The notes beneath the pieces were generated by a model. It had not been told where the DNA came from, searched no databases, and saw only the letters and a program-made list of their open reading frames with translations. 64,000 nt of DNA from NCBI RefSeq assembly GCF_029168945.1, contig NC_083607.1, positions 35,945,257-36,009,256 of the forward strand, written 5' to 3'. The DNA is from Cannabis sativa (taxonomy: Eukaryota > Streptophyta > Magnoliopsida > Rosales > Cannabaceae). The position numbers were made by a program, and so were the translations under genes. Shown one piece after another: positions 11,150 through 22,060 of this stretch (position 1 is its first letter; each line of letters opens with the position of its first letter).

Positions 11150-13310
11150 TTGTTATTTTCTAAACATGTGTATGAATTTATGAACCAAAATCTTACTTCT
11201 ATTTTATTGATGTGTGGTAGTGCCAATATGAATAACCCTCACCCCGATCATCTCCTAGTTAATATCTTAGCAAAAGAACTCTATAGTGTGAAAATGCATC
11301 CTGGTAGTTGCATAAACTCGCACCTGTTGATGATGAATCTGAAGTTCCAAAAGGCAAATCTACTAGAGATTGATTTATCAAGAGAACAATGGGTCCAATT
11401 CATTCTTAATAGTCTTCCTCCAGAGTATAATGAATTTGTTGTTTCTTACATGATCAACAATTTCAACTCCTCCGACATGGACAAGCTCGAAGCAGAATTA
11501 CGAGCCCATGAAAGGAATCTGATTGCAATGGGTCCTTCTGGGTTTGCAAATCTTAATCAGAGGAAAAGGATTAAGCATGAAGGCTCTAGCAAAGCTGCTT
11601 CTTCAAGTACAATTATCAGACATAATCTTCTATGTTCGAATTGTAATGAAAAGGAACATCAAGAAGAGCGATGTCCCCGGCTTCTAAACAATTCAAACGA
11701 AGGTAATGCTTTTGTCTTTGAATCATGTGTTTTAGAGAACGACAAATCCGTTTGGATTGTTGATTCTGGGTCTACTAACCATGTATGTTCTTCACTGCAG
11801 CTGCTTGAAACTTGGGAAAATCTGCTCCCAGAAGAGTTAAAGCTTAAAGTTGGTAATGGCGAGTTAGTGTCGGTCAAAGCTAGAGGAAAAGCCCGCATCA
11901 AGTTTCAACAAAGATTTTTAATTTTAGAAAATGTTTTATTTATTCCAAACTTTAGTAGAAACTTGATTAGTGTCTCATGTTTGCAAACACAATCTTATAT
12001 ATTGAATTTTTCGAGTTCTAATTGTTCAATTTCTCGTAATGGATTTCAAATATGTGTTGCTACCATGGAACAAGGGCTTTATGTTTTAAGACCAATTACA
12101 CAAATCTCACTAAACAATGAACTTTTAAATGTAGCTAAACCTAGAAACCTCAAAAGAAAAGAGATTGATAATGATGATCAAACTTATCTATGGCATTTAC
12201 GTTAAGGTCATATAGGCTTTGATAGACTCAATAGGCTAACCAGAGGCGGTCCATTGAAAAATGTCGTCTTAGGTGAATTGCTAGTATGCGAGTCCTGCCT
12301 GGAAGGAAAAATGACTGAACGTTCTTTCTCTGCAAAGGGAGAGCGTGCCAAACAACCCCTAGGGTTAGTGTATTTCGATGTCTGCGGACCTTTGAATGTA
12401 AAAGCACGAGGTGGTATGAGTATTTTATCACTTTCATTGATGATTACTCTAGATATATTTTTCTTTACTTAATGCAAAAAAAAAAAAAAAAAAAAAATCT
12501 GAAACGTTTGAAAAGTTTCAAGAATTTCATGCTTTGGCTCAAAACCAATTAGGTAAAACATCAAAGATTTTGCGAACTGATAGGGGTGGAGAATATATGA
12601 ATATGCAGTTCAAAGATCATTTAACTGAACTTGGAATTGAATCCCAATACACTGCCCCAGGCACTCCACAACAAAATAGAGTTTCAGAAAGAAGAAATCA
12701 CACTCTTTTGAAAATGGTTAGGGCTATGCTGAGTTATTCAACCTTGTCTACGTCCTTCTGGGGATATGCTATACAGATGGCTAATGACATTTTAAATGTT
12801 TTTCCATCTAAAGCAGTCCCTAAGACACCCGTCGAACTTTGGAATGGTCGTACACCTAGTTTACGCCACTACAGAATTTGGGGGTGCCCTGCTCATGTCT
12901 TGAGAAAGAAAGAAGGCAAACTTGAATCACGAACTGAAGTGTGCATGTTTGTCGAAAATTCTAAAGAGACAAGGGGTGGACTATTTTATAGTCACAAGGA
13001 TAACAAAGTGTTTGTTTCTACAAATGCTACTTTTCTTGAAGAGAACGATATTAAAGACAACAAACCGAAAAGTAAAGTTGTTTTAGAGGAAATGCTTTCA
13101 GATATAACTCATTCCAATGTTCCGTCCTCTTCAACTCAAGAAGAGGATAATTCCAGTCCCTCAGTCGAACCTACTGAGAAAACTACTACCAAAGTTCCTG
13201 TTCAGAAGATCACCGCTCCTCGTCGTAGTGGGAGGGTTTCAACAAAACCAGCTTGTTATGGCTTGGATGGTGAAATCAATATGGTCGTTGGTGATGGTAT
13301 TGAAGACGGC
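11150..13310 (+). pseudogene. C2 gag-protease-integrase, three or so lesions
   Basis: An open frame from 11150 (or from the ATG at 11228) to 12205 encodes gag, with a UBN2-like body, a CCHC zinc knuckle CSNCNEKEHQEERC (about 11635-11677) and a protease with VDSGST (about 11758-11775). Integrase follows: YLWHLR then a stop at 12204 (C1 reads CTT there), HHCC cysteines in VCESCLEG, first Asp in FDVCGPL, second in TDRGGEY (about 12578-12598), Glu in SERRN. A one-base loss near 12414 shifts the frame, and an A22 run at 12476-12497 interrupts it. The frame reopens at 12534. C3 cuts the coding region at 13315; reverse transcriptase resumes at 41847. Compared with copia gag in general the N-terminal half is not recognisable. 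Confidence 0.85.
12476..12497 (+). repeat. A22 homopolymer inside integrase
   Basis: 22 consecutive A where C1 reads only CATAAGAAA. It replaces a few codons in the integrase core and contributes to the frame break. Confidence 0.95.
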
Positions 13311-13315
13311 CCATT

Positions 13316-14723
13316 AATTAGAAATTATTTTACCAGGATCTATTTACTATCATGTATGTTGGATTAACAACCTAATATGAATTCTATAACAATGAAAATA
13401 AACACATATAAAGTTTAGAAACTCTTACAGTGGGTGCAGCGGAATAATATGACTCCTTCCATTCAGATCTCTAGCCCTTGATTCCTTTCTGTAGCAGAGC
13501 ATCACCAAGATCTGAACCTGGATCTTCTTTTCTCCTTCGTTGATGCAGAATTTCCATAGTCTTACATACTATGATTGAGATACCACTTCATGTGTGTGGG
13601 CACTACTCATTCACTCAAAGTTTTCGAAATTTAGAGAGAAGAAAAGAGAGAGAGGCGTGTGAGGCATTTTCTGAGGGAAAACAAAGTGATCAAAGATGTG
13701 TGTCTATTTCCTCAAGCAAACACTTTCTATTTATAGAATACCCTCTAGGTTTAGGTTAGAATTGTATGGCATTAAAATAATGGAAACTACAAATAGAACT
13801 TCCTATGCATAGGGCCGGCCATACAAAGGGATTGGGCCTCACTTTGCAACTTTCCCATTTTGTTATTTTCCATTCCTATTTTCTCAAAAAATGCCAATTT
13901 TCCAATTTAACCTTTTAAATGCCAATTATAATTATTTAATAACTTGGAAATAATTATAAAATAATATTGCCATTTAATATATTTATTAATTTAGACATAT
14001 AAAGTCTATTAATCAATAAATAAACCTAAAATCTCTTTTCTTTACAATTTCGCCCTTACTTAGTGAAATTTTCCGTAACACCCTACAATGTATTTTATCC
14101 TTAAAACACTTAACCCTGTATAAATGATATTTCAGCTAAGTGAAATGAGATCTCCACCATTTATTTTCGTTTGGTTAAGCTCAAAGGAAATCATCCTTTA
14201 CTTTCTATTTGCCAAATAGAAGCTATAGATTCCATATTTATGTTAGCGCTCCCACTTAATCGCATTACCGTGTTCCCAAAATGTACGTATCACCCTAACC
14301 CAAAAGTAGGCTTAACTAACAAATCAAAGAACACGAGTAACACTCTTGAGATTGAACCTAACCATATAAGGATTAAGATCATTTGATCTAGGATCAACAG
14401 GTGATATTGAATTGAATAGATATTACGGTAAGTTTTAATATATCTAATCAAAGTTCAATATCGGTCACTTCCGATATATACTCCATACATCCGATACTGG
14501 TAAACTTTGCCAATGTCCTGGAAAGAACATAACACTTTTCTAAGGTGTAAGAATACCTATCGCTGATTATACCATGTCAGTCTAAATCCAGTGCTCTGAT
14601 AAATCAGGGAATAAACTTTTGAACATATAATTAAGATTATATTCCACTGTGCTGACAACACTATAATCTTTAACAAACTCATATGTTCTGGACTGAAAAA
14701 GAATTCATACATTATATACACAT
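13316..14723 (-). repeat. C3 3' LTR, first piece (terminal part)
   Basis: Reverse-strand LTR that begins AATTAGAAATTATTTTACC, where an intact end would be TGTTGGAAATT, so its outer terminus has mutated. About 335 bp present in the 5' LTR (roughly 40740-41075) are missing at about 14066-14075. Reversed TATA box TATTTATA at 13728-13735. It is cut by K1 after 14723 and continues at 24479. Confidence 0.92.
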
Positions 14724-15164
14724 TGTAACACCCTAACTAGCATAGGCGTATTACGTCATTTTTAAACATGCTGTGCAGCTCGTTGCTAATCAACGAGGTT
14801 TATGGAAAATGTGATTAATTAAAATTTTTCGCTTTTTAATTAAACTTGTAAAATATTTATACAAAAGACTCTGGATCCCGATTACAAAACCATTTACAAA
14901 AGTTAACTGTTCATACAAAATAATTGTCGCCTAGCGACTAGTTACAAAAATAGCCTCGCTGTCCTGATGATCGTACGCTCCAGGCCTAACCGCCCCGACA
15001 TGTACAATCTTCATAGGCTCGTTCACAGTCCATCAGCTTTAGCCTTGCCTTTACCTACACATAAACGTAGCACTGTGAGTCAACAGACTCAGTAAGAAAA
15101 GCATAATAATATTCATACATAAATCCCGGTCATGATCAGACGCCCATACCCCTAATCATAACCA

Positions 15165-15232
15165 TAACTGCCGTGTCCAACACGATACTGAGTCCCCCTA
15201 ACTGCTGTGTCCAACACGGTACTGAGTTCTGA
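15165..15232. repeat. 34-bp tandem repeat, 2 copies, in K1 3' LTR
   Basis: Units start at 15165 and 15199. Each holds an inverted repeat CCGTGT/ACACGG with a CCA loop. The 5' LTR has three copies. Confidence 0.9.
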
Positions 15233-15266
15233 ACGTTCATAGGGACGGTACTATTGACAAGTAACA

Positions 15267-15577
15267 GCCTGATCGGTCGAACTGGTCATACTCCGCTTCT
15301 TGGTCATACTCCGGCTGTACCGACGTGTTACAAGATTTCGGCTGATCGGTCGAACCGGTCATACTCGGTGCTAGTCATACTCCGGCTGTACCGACGTGAT
15401 ACGTCAAATAGTACGGAACCACCAACCTAATTATCGGCCTAATCGGTCGAACCGGTCATACTCGGTCTTGGTCATACTCCGGCTGTGCGACGTGATACAG
15501 TGTCAGCCTAATCGGTCGAACCGGTCATACTCCGGCTGCTGGTCATACTCCAGCCTGTACCAACGTGACACAGTTGG
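15267..15577. repeat. Four-copy imperfect repeat in K1 3' LTR
   Basis: The anchor ATCGGTCGAACCGGTCATAC recurs at about 15271, 15344, 15441 and 15510, each followed by a second TGGTCATACTCC and then GACGTG. Unit lengths are about 69-97 bp. The equivalent array in the 5' LTR is at about 22638-22950. Confidence 0.85.
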
Positions 15578-15953
15578 ATGGTTCGAAGCCAACATACATA
15601 TCTAATGTAATCTAACAGGCTTCCTACATGCACGCTAAACATGTAATCTCCATATGCATACTGTTATACTAATCTTACCTAGATTCCGAATTCAGGTGTG
15701 CCGGGCAACCTGACTGGAACTATCTGCGCGGCAGATTACAGGCTCCTAAACCATAAAAATCACAACACTATAAGTGATACGCTAAATCAGTTCCCGGGGA
15801 CATAAACTAGGAACTAAAAGTTTCCATATCGATAAAAAACATGGCAATACCCCAAAAAACATAAAATCGAGGAAAACTAGGGTTCCTGAATTTTTCCCAA
15901 CCGGTAGACCGGTTGCCCAACCGGAATTCTGGTTCTGGGAAATTTCAGAACCC

Positions 15954-15971
15954 CATCCGGAATTCCGGATG
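15954..15971. repeat. 18-bp perfect palindrome in K1 LTR
   Basis: CATCCGGAATTCCGGATG, in a 90-bp stretch with several further CCGG and GGAATTCC words. Conserved at 23329-23346. Confidence 0.95.
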
Positions 15972-17069
15972 CACAACTGGAATTCCGGTTCCTCGCAGGC
16001 AGAACTTCAAAATTTCACACAATGCTCAAATCAACTCCAAACCAAACCAAAACTTCCAGACCTGTTCTATACATCCCCTAGAACATTTCTAAAACATCAA
16101 ATCCACCCAGAATGTACAGAAACGAAAATCACCATTAAAGCCCAAGCTTTGAGTTCTAAACTCAAACTTGGTTAAAATCAACTAGCATGCATCCATTCAG
16201 CCTAAATCAACTTAATCAAGCCTAGAATAACCTCTAAAAACAATAGCAATCATCTACAACAAGCAATTAATAGATTGAACACATTTCTTTGAAAATCATT
16301 GCTTTTGCATAGAAAATTCATAACTCAAGCAACCTAACTATCATGCATTAATAATAGCTCAAATATCCTCAACTTAACATGCTTAAATCTCAGAAATTAA
16401 CCACAAACTCACAGCAGCAACAATATCAAATAATCATGCATGCATTACACCAAACTTTCTTACAACTCAAGAAAACACAAAGAGGAGTTACTAGAGATCA
16501 AACCTTGACTTGGATTACACAAAGAGCTGCTGAAAGTCACAAGAATTAAGCAAGAACACCCAGCCCTAGCAGCTCCTAGACTTGGCCGAAAAGAGAGAAA
16601 GAGAGAGAGTTTTGAAAATTTTCTATTTTTCTAACTTAGAATTTTTTTGAATAAAATGAGAATAAAAGCCCCATATATTCAGCCAACAATTAATAAAATA
16701 AACACATAATACAACTACTAAAATCACTAGAAGACAAAATAATAATGGGGCAAAAAGACCATTTTGCCCCTCCACACTAAAATCACATAAATAACACTAA
16801 AGGGGTATTCTTGGGAAATTCTAAATTCCCGGCCATTCCTGACATTCCTAACGTCTAATAAACCGTCCCAAACTACTAACATACTAAGTTGTGATTTTAC
16901 TGAGCCAAACACCGAGTTCCATGTTACTGGGCACCGAAAATGCAAAAATATGAAAACTACTGAATGACATAGAAATGCATCTCTGAATTCAATAATAACA
17001 GTATAATAATTATTTAAATAGCTATAAATAATTTTCATAAATAATCATGATTATCTGCTAATTTCCAAA

Positions 17070-18890
17070 TTAAACTAAGCGGTCTTTACAACTATCCCCC
17101 CTTAAAAGGATTTCGTCCCCGAAATCTAATCTGAATAACTCTGGATATTGAGCTCTCATATCTGACTCTAGCTCCCAGGTGGCTTCCTCCACCTTGCTGT
17201 TTCTCCAGAGAACTTTGACCAATGGTATGGTCTTATTCCGAAGGACTTTATTCTTTCTATCCAGGATCTGCACTGGGTGTTCTTTGTAAGTCATATCTGG
17301 CTGCAGTTCTAGGCTCTCATAGCTGAGAATATGAGAGGGATCTGAAACGTATTTTCTCAACATCGAGACATGGAATACGTTGTGAACTGCTAATAAAGCT
17401 GGAGGCAACGCTAACCGATATGCCACTTGACCTATCTTCTCGAGAATCTCGAAAGGTCCTGTAAACCTAGGGCATAACTTGCCTCTTTTCTTGAAACGTT
17501 TGATCCCTTTCATCGGAGATAACCGTAAAAACACATGGTCCCCTACTTGGAACTCAACATCTCTGCGTTTCGGATCTGCATAACTCTTCTGTCTACTCTG
17601 TGAAGCAAGCATTCTAGCTTTTATCTTCTCTATTGCCTCATTGGTTCGCTGCACTGACTCTGGACCTAGGTATTTCCTCTCCCTAGTCTCATCCCAGTGG
17701 ATGGGAGACCTACACTTCCTACCGTATAACAGTTCATAGGGAGCCATCCCTATCGTACTCTGATAACTGTTGTTGTAAGAAAATTCTATCAACGGTAGAT
17801 ATTTATTCCATGAGCCTTCAAAATCCATAGCACAGGCTCGCAACATGTCCTCCAATATCTGAATTGTCCTTTCAGATTGACCATCTGTCTGAGGATGGAA
17901 TGCTGTACTGAATTTCAGCTTTGTACCCATTGCTCGTTGCAAACTTTGCCAAAATTTGGAGGTGAACTTCGGATCCCTGTCCGAAACTATAGACTTCGGT
18001 ACCCCGTGAAGTCTTACAATCTCTCTGACATACAACTCTGCCAACTGATCCACTGTAAACGTTGTTCTAACCGGCAGAAAATGAGCAGATTTCGTAAATC
18101 GGTCCACCACTACCCAGATGGAATCAAATAAACCCGTGGTCCTAGGTAATCCGACCACAAAATCCATCGTGATATCTTCCCACTTCCATTCTGGTAGGGT
18201 TAGAGGCTGCAACAACCCTGCTGGTCTCTGATGTTCAGCCTTAATCTGCTGACAAGTGAGGCATCTCGATATGAATTCTACCAAATTCTTCTTCATACCG
18301 CTCCACCAGAAGTACGGTTTCAGATCTTGGTACATCTTAGTGGTGCCGGGATGCAGAGAATACGGGGTAGAATGAGCCTCCTCAAATATCTCATTCCTGA
18401 GTTCCACACTATTCGGAACACAAACCCTAGCTTTATACAGAAGCATCCCGCTGTCTGACACTGAAAAGTCCTTGGCTTGACCAGCCAACACCTCATCTCT
18501 GATCTTCACTAACTCTGGATCCGTCATCTGAGCGACTTTTATTCTTTCCAATAGATCAGATTGCAGCGTTAAGTTGTGAAGCTGACCTACCACAAACTCA
18601 ATGCTGGATCTAACCATATCCTCTGCTAGCTGAGGTGAGATCTGAACCATACTAGCTACTTGCCCGGGACCCTTTCTGCTCAGGGCATCGGCCACTACAT
18701 TGGCCTTCCCAGGGTGATAGAGGATCTCACAGTCGTAATCTTTCACTAATTCCAACCAACGCCTTTGTCTCATATTCAAATCCTTCTGAGTAAAGAAATA
18801 CTTGAGACTTTTATGGTCGGTATAGATTTCACACCTTTCTCCGTAAAGGTAATGCCGCCAAATCTTCAATGCAAATACCACCGCGGCCAA
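17070..18890 (-). pseudogene. K1 RNase H (C-terminal part) - integrase - chromodomain-like tail
   Basis: 606-residue open stretch, third part of the K1 polyprotein. It opens within RNase H ([10 protein letters not shown]), followed by the integrase HHCC zinc domain (around 18380-18240, ending CLTCQQIK), catalytic Asp in TMDFVVGLP (about 18150), Asp in VSDRDPKF (about 17985) and Glu in DGQSERTIQ (about 17875). The C-terminus has the chromodomain-type series [12 protein letters not shown] and VKVLWRN ... EEATWE, placing K1 in the chromoviruses. The frame runs through the polypurine tract and stops 21 nt inside the LTR. A TGA just upstream (about 18909-18911) separates it from the rest of RNase H. 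Confidence 0.9.
17091..17106 (-). promoter_or_regulatory. K1 polypurine tract
   Basis: On the minus strand AAGGGGGGATAGT directly abuts the 3' LTR, as needed for plus-strand DNA priming. Confidence 0.85.
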
Positions 18891-19839
18891 CTCTAGATCA
18901 TGAGTCGGGTATCACTGTTCATAATCCTTTAACTGACGGGAGGCATAAGCAATAACCCGATCGACTTGCATCAACACACACCCCAAACCCTGTTTGGATG
19001 CGTCACAATAAACTACAAACTTCTCGCTGTCTGAAGGCAAAGCTAGCACTGGAGCGGTAATCAACCTTTGCTTCAGCTCCTGAAAAACTAGCTTCGCACT
19101 TGTCTGACCAGATAAATCGCTGATTCTTCTTTGTAAGTTCGGTTAGGGGCATTGAAATTTTTGAAAACCCTTCCACGAACCTACGGTAGTACCCAGCTAA
19201 ACCCAAGAAGCTTCTAACCTCTGTCACTGTCTTCGGTCTCGGCCAATCCCTGACGGATTCGATCTTCCCGGGATCCACCTTGATCCCATCTTTGCTGACG
19301 ATGTGCCCTAAGAAGGACACTTGAGATAGCCAGAATTCACATTTCTTGAACTTGGCATAAAGCTTGTGTTCCCGAAGCCGTTGCAATACCATCTGAAGAT
19401 GTAATTCATGCTCCTCTTCTGATTGAGAGTACACAAGGATGTCGTCGATAAACACAATCACACAGATATCGAGGAAATCCTTGAATACTCTATTCATCAA
19501 GTCCATAAATGCTGCAGGAGCATTGGTTAGTCTGAACGACATAACCAGGAATTCATAATGTCCATACCTAGTGCGGAAAGCCGTCTTCGGAATGTCCTCC
19601 TCTCAGATTCTCAACTGATGATAACCCGAACGGAGATCAATCTTAGAAAAGACCGTCTTCCCCTGAAGCTGATCGAACAAATCATCGATCCTAGGTAATG
19701 GATATTTATTCTTCACCGCCAGCTTGTTCAATTCCCTGTAGTCGATGCACATCCTCATAGTTCCATCTTTCTTCTTGACGAATAAAACCGGGGCTCCCCA
19801 GGGTGACACACTAGGCCGAATAAACCCTATGTCAAGCAA
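18891..19839 (-). pseudogene. K1 reverse transcriptase and start of RNase H
   Basis: Second part of the polyprotein in pieces. 19839-19603 encodes the fingers ([18 protein letters not shown]). A TGA at about 19600 stands where CGA (Arg) is expected. 19542-19003 encodes the palm with FIDDILVYS (near 19442-19462) and the connection into RNase H. A one-base shift near 19090 moves the frame; the continuing frame reads into [19 protein letters not shown] and ends at the TGA near 18910, again CGA to TGA. Read-through would give a normal gypsy pol, so these are isolated recent lesions. Confidence 0.88.
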
Positions 19840-19848
19840 CCCTTGGAG

Positions 19849-21780
19849 CTAAATCTTTAACTCCTTAAGTTCAGCTGGAGCCATTCTATATGGGGCTTTG
19901 GAAACCGGTTCCACCCCTAGTGCCAAATCTATCACGAAGTCAATCTCCCGCTTAGGTGGTAACCCTGGAAGTTCTTCATGAAAAACATCTAAAAATTCCC
20001 GAACCAACCTGATGTCCTCTGGCCGAATGGTATCTGGCCGAGTGGTGTCCACCACCACGGCCAGAAACCCTAAACAACCGCCATGCAATAATTCTCTAGC
20101 TGACATGGCCGAAATCACCGGGATCCGAGATCCCCGAACTGAACCAACAAACACGAACGGTTCTTCACTTTCCGGTTGAAAGATCACCATCTTCCTTTTG
20201 CAATCAATACTCGCCAAATATTTAGTTAGGAAATCCATTCCTAAAATAATATCGAACTCTACTAAACTCATCTCTATCAAGTCAGAACTTAACTCTCTAC
20301 CATCTATCCTGATCGGCATAGACCTAATCCACCTATTGGAGATAACCAACTCTCCGCCAGGTAATAGGGTTCCAAACCCTAATTCATATCTATCATACGG
20401 TCTATCCAATTTACTAAAGACTCTGGCTGCCACATAAGAATGTGTAGCCCCAGAATCAAACAGTACTGAGTAAAGCGAGTTATTAACAGAAAGCTGACCT
20501 GTTACAACTGATGGGCTGGCATCTGCATCAGCCTGAGTGATGGCGAACACCTTGGCTGGAGTGGGTATCGCCGGAGCCCTCGGGGCCTCTGAGCGAAGCT
20601 GGGGACAATCCCTCTTGAAGTGTCCGGGCATGCCACAGTGAAAGCATCCCTGACCTTTGCATTCACCCTGATGGTGCCTTTGGCAGCTAGGGCACTCGGG
20701 ATAGGAGAATCGGGTCTCAGTACCACTGGAACGACTACCTCTATTCTGGTTCCCCCGGAACCTCTTGTTCTGACTCGAGCCACCGGATGCAGTGGATACT
20801 CTCCTCTTTTGATCCATGGCCGAACCACTACTCCCCCTGCTAAAGCCTGATACAGGAGGGGTAGGAGCCCCGCCACTCGCCGGAGTACTGGCCGACTCCG
20901 ACATACACCCAACTGCGCCCTCAGCTCGCAGTGCCTTCTCCACCATCTCAACATAGGTGGTCTTGTCGTCGGTGGTGATCATCAAATCATGCTTAATCTT
21001 CGCATTTAACCCATCCAGGTACTTCTCTTTCTTGCTGAAGTCGGTTGGCACAATTCCCGAGGCTAACCTCGCCAACCGATCGAACTGAGTAGTATACTCG
21101 GTCACGCTCATATTCTCCCGCTGGGTCAAGTGAGCGAACTCTTTCCTCTTGGCGCTTCTAACCGCCTCATTATAATACTTGGCGTTGAAAAGTTCCTGAA
21201 ACCTTTCCCAGGTCATGGTGGTGACGTCGTGAATTTGAGACACCATGTCCCACCAGACCAGAGCGTCCTCCTGGAACTGGAAAGTGGCACACACCACTCT
21301 GTCATTACCGGTGACACCCATAAAGTTCAGGATCTTGGTGATCACCGTTAGCCACTGCTCGGCCTTCATTACATCTGGACCTCCCAGAAAGACCGGAGGT
21401 GCTTGCTTCCGGAACTGTTCATACAAAGGTTCCAATCTGTTGGCCGCCACCACTAATTCGGCCTGAGCAGCAGGGGCAGGTGCCACTGGAACTACTGGCA
21501 CAGGAACTGCAGGAGCACCCTGCTGCCTCAATCTCTGAATCTCTAACTCTTGTTCCTCTATCCGGGCTTGCATTTCAGCAAACCTAACCTCCCAATTCTG
21601 GGCTCCCTGATCAGCTTGGGGAGCCTGGGTAGCCTGTGGCGGGTTCTCATCACCCCGACCACGAGCCCTGCCCCGGGGACCTCTATCTCGGCCCCTAACT
21701 GGCGGGGGAAACTGAGCTCCCTGTCCTTGATTCGACCCCACTGAATTGCCCTGACTCCTGGTAGTCCGCCTAGCGTCCAT
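19849..21780 (-). CDS. K1 Gag and protease
   Basis: 643 codons from the first ATG after the PBS. Arg/Gly-rich N-terminus, a short coiled stretch (about residues 62-87), the capsid-like retrotransposon gag domain (about 120-290), a CCHC knuckle CFHCGMPGHFKRDC near residue 380, and an aspartic protease with LFDSGATHSY near residue 442. The frame ends in a TAG at the start of reverse transcriptase where CAG is expected, so this stop is a mutation inside a once continuous Gag-Pol. Gag and protease themselves appear intact. Confidence 0.9.
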   Translation of the reverse strand: MDARRTTRSQGNSVGSNQGQGAQFPPPVRGRDRGPRGRARGRGDENPPQATQAPQADQGAQNWEVRFAEMQARIEEQELEIQRLRQQGAPAVPVPVVPVAPAPAAQAELVVAANRLEPLYEQFRKQAPPVFLGGPDVMKAEQWLTVITKILNFMGVTGNDRVVCATFQFQEDALVWWDMVSQIHDVTTMTWERFQELFNAKYYNEAVRSAKRKEFAHLTQRENMSVTEYTTQFDRLARLASGIVPTDFSKKEKYLDGLNAKIKHDLMITTDDKTTYVEMVEKALRAEGAVGCMSESASTPASGGAPTPPVSGFSRGSSGSAMDQKRRVSTASGGSSQNKRFRGNQNRGSRSSGTETRFSYPECPSCQRHHQGECKGQGCFHCGMPGHFKRDCPQLRSEAPRAPAIPTPAKVFAITQADADASPSVVTGQLSVNNSLYSVLFDSGATHSYVAARVFSKLDRPYDRYELGFGTLLPGGELVISNRWIRSMPIRIDGRELSSDLIEMSLVEFDIILGMDFLTKYLASIDCKRKMVIFQPESEEPFVFVGSVRGSRIPVISAMSARELLHGGCLGFLAVVVDTTRPDTIRPEDIRLVREFLDVFHEELPGLPPKREIDFVIDLALGVEPVSKAPYRMAPAELKELKI

Positions 21781-22060
21781 CTAGTCAGAACCGCCTGCGA
21801 AACCAAGAGTTGGCATATCAGGTCGTATTCAAGGAGAGCTTACTAATGCCGCTTAATTTGGAAATTAAAAACGAAACATGCGCCTATTCTACTATCAGGC
21901 TACTAACATGCTTCCTATCAGGCTTTTCTTATTCATAAATAAATAAATAAACTACTAAGCAATAAAGGCTTACTGAACCGTGGAACGAGCTAACTGCTGC
22001 TGATGATTGTACATGTCGTGACGATCTTCGAAAGACAACTTGGTGGCTCTGATACCAAAT
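21781..22060 (-). other. K1 untranslated leader
   Basis: 280 bp between the LTR/PBS and the gag ATG. No other feature is seen. Confidence 0.8.
22041..22057 (-). promoter_or_regulatory. K1 primer-binding site, initiator tRNA-Met
   Basis: Minus strand reads TGGTATCAGAGCCACCA three bases after the LTR, a full match to the usual initiator-Met priming site of plant retroelements. Confidence 0.9.

Larger units (their letters stand above)
14724..17090 (-). repeat. K1 3' LTR
   Basis: 2367 bp. Contains a 34-bp tandem repeat (two copies at 15165-15232), a cluster of 70-97-bp repeats (15267-15577) and palindromes around 15899-15990. The partner LTR is 46 bp longer, largely through one extra 34-bp unit. 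Confidence 0.96.

Noticed and set aside
15267..15577. Regular repeats considered as a CRISPR array
   Set aside because: They lie inside a plant LTR, units vary from 69 to 97 bp without unique spacers, and the partner LTR holds the same array.
16727..17038. 103-codon minus ORF present in both K1 LTRs (also 24110-24421)
   Set aside because: It is conserved because LTRs are duplicates of one another; it lies in the LTR terminal part and has no recognisable domain.
22041..22057. Possible tRNA-Met gene fragment
   Set aside because: Only the 17-nt primer-binding complement is present next to an LTR; no cloverleaf was seen here or elsewhere in the window.
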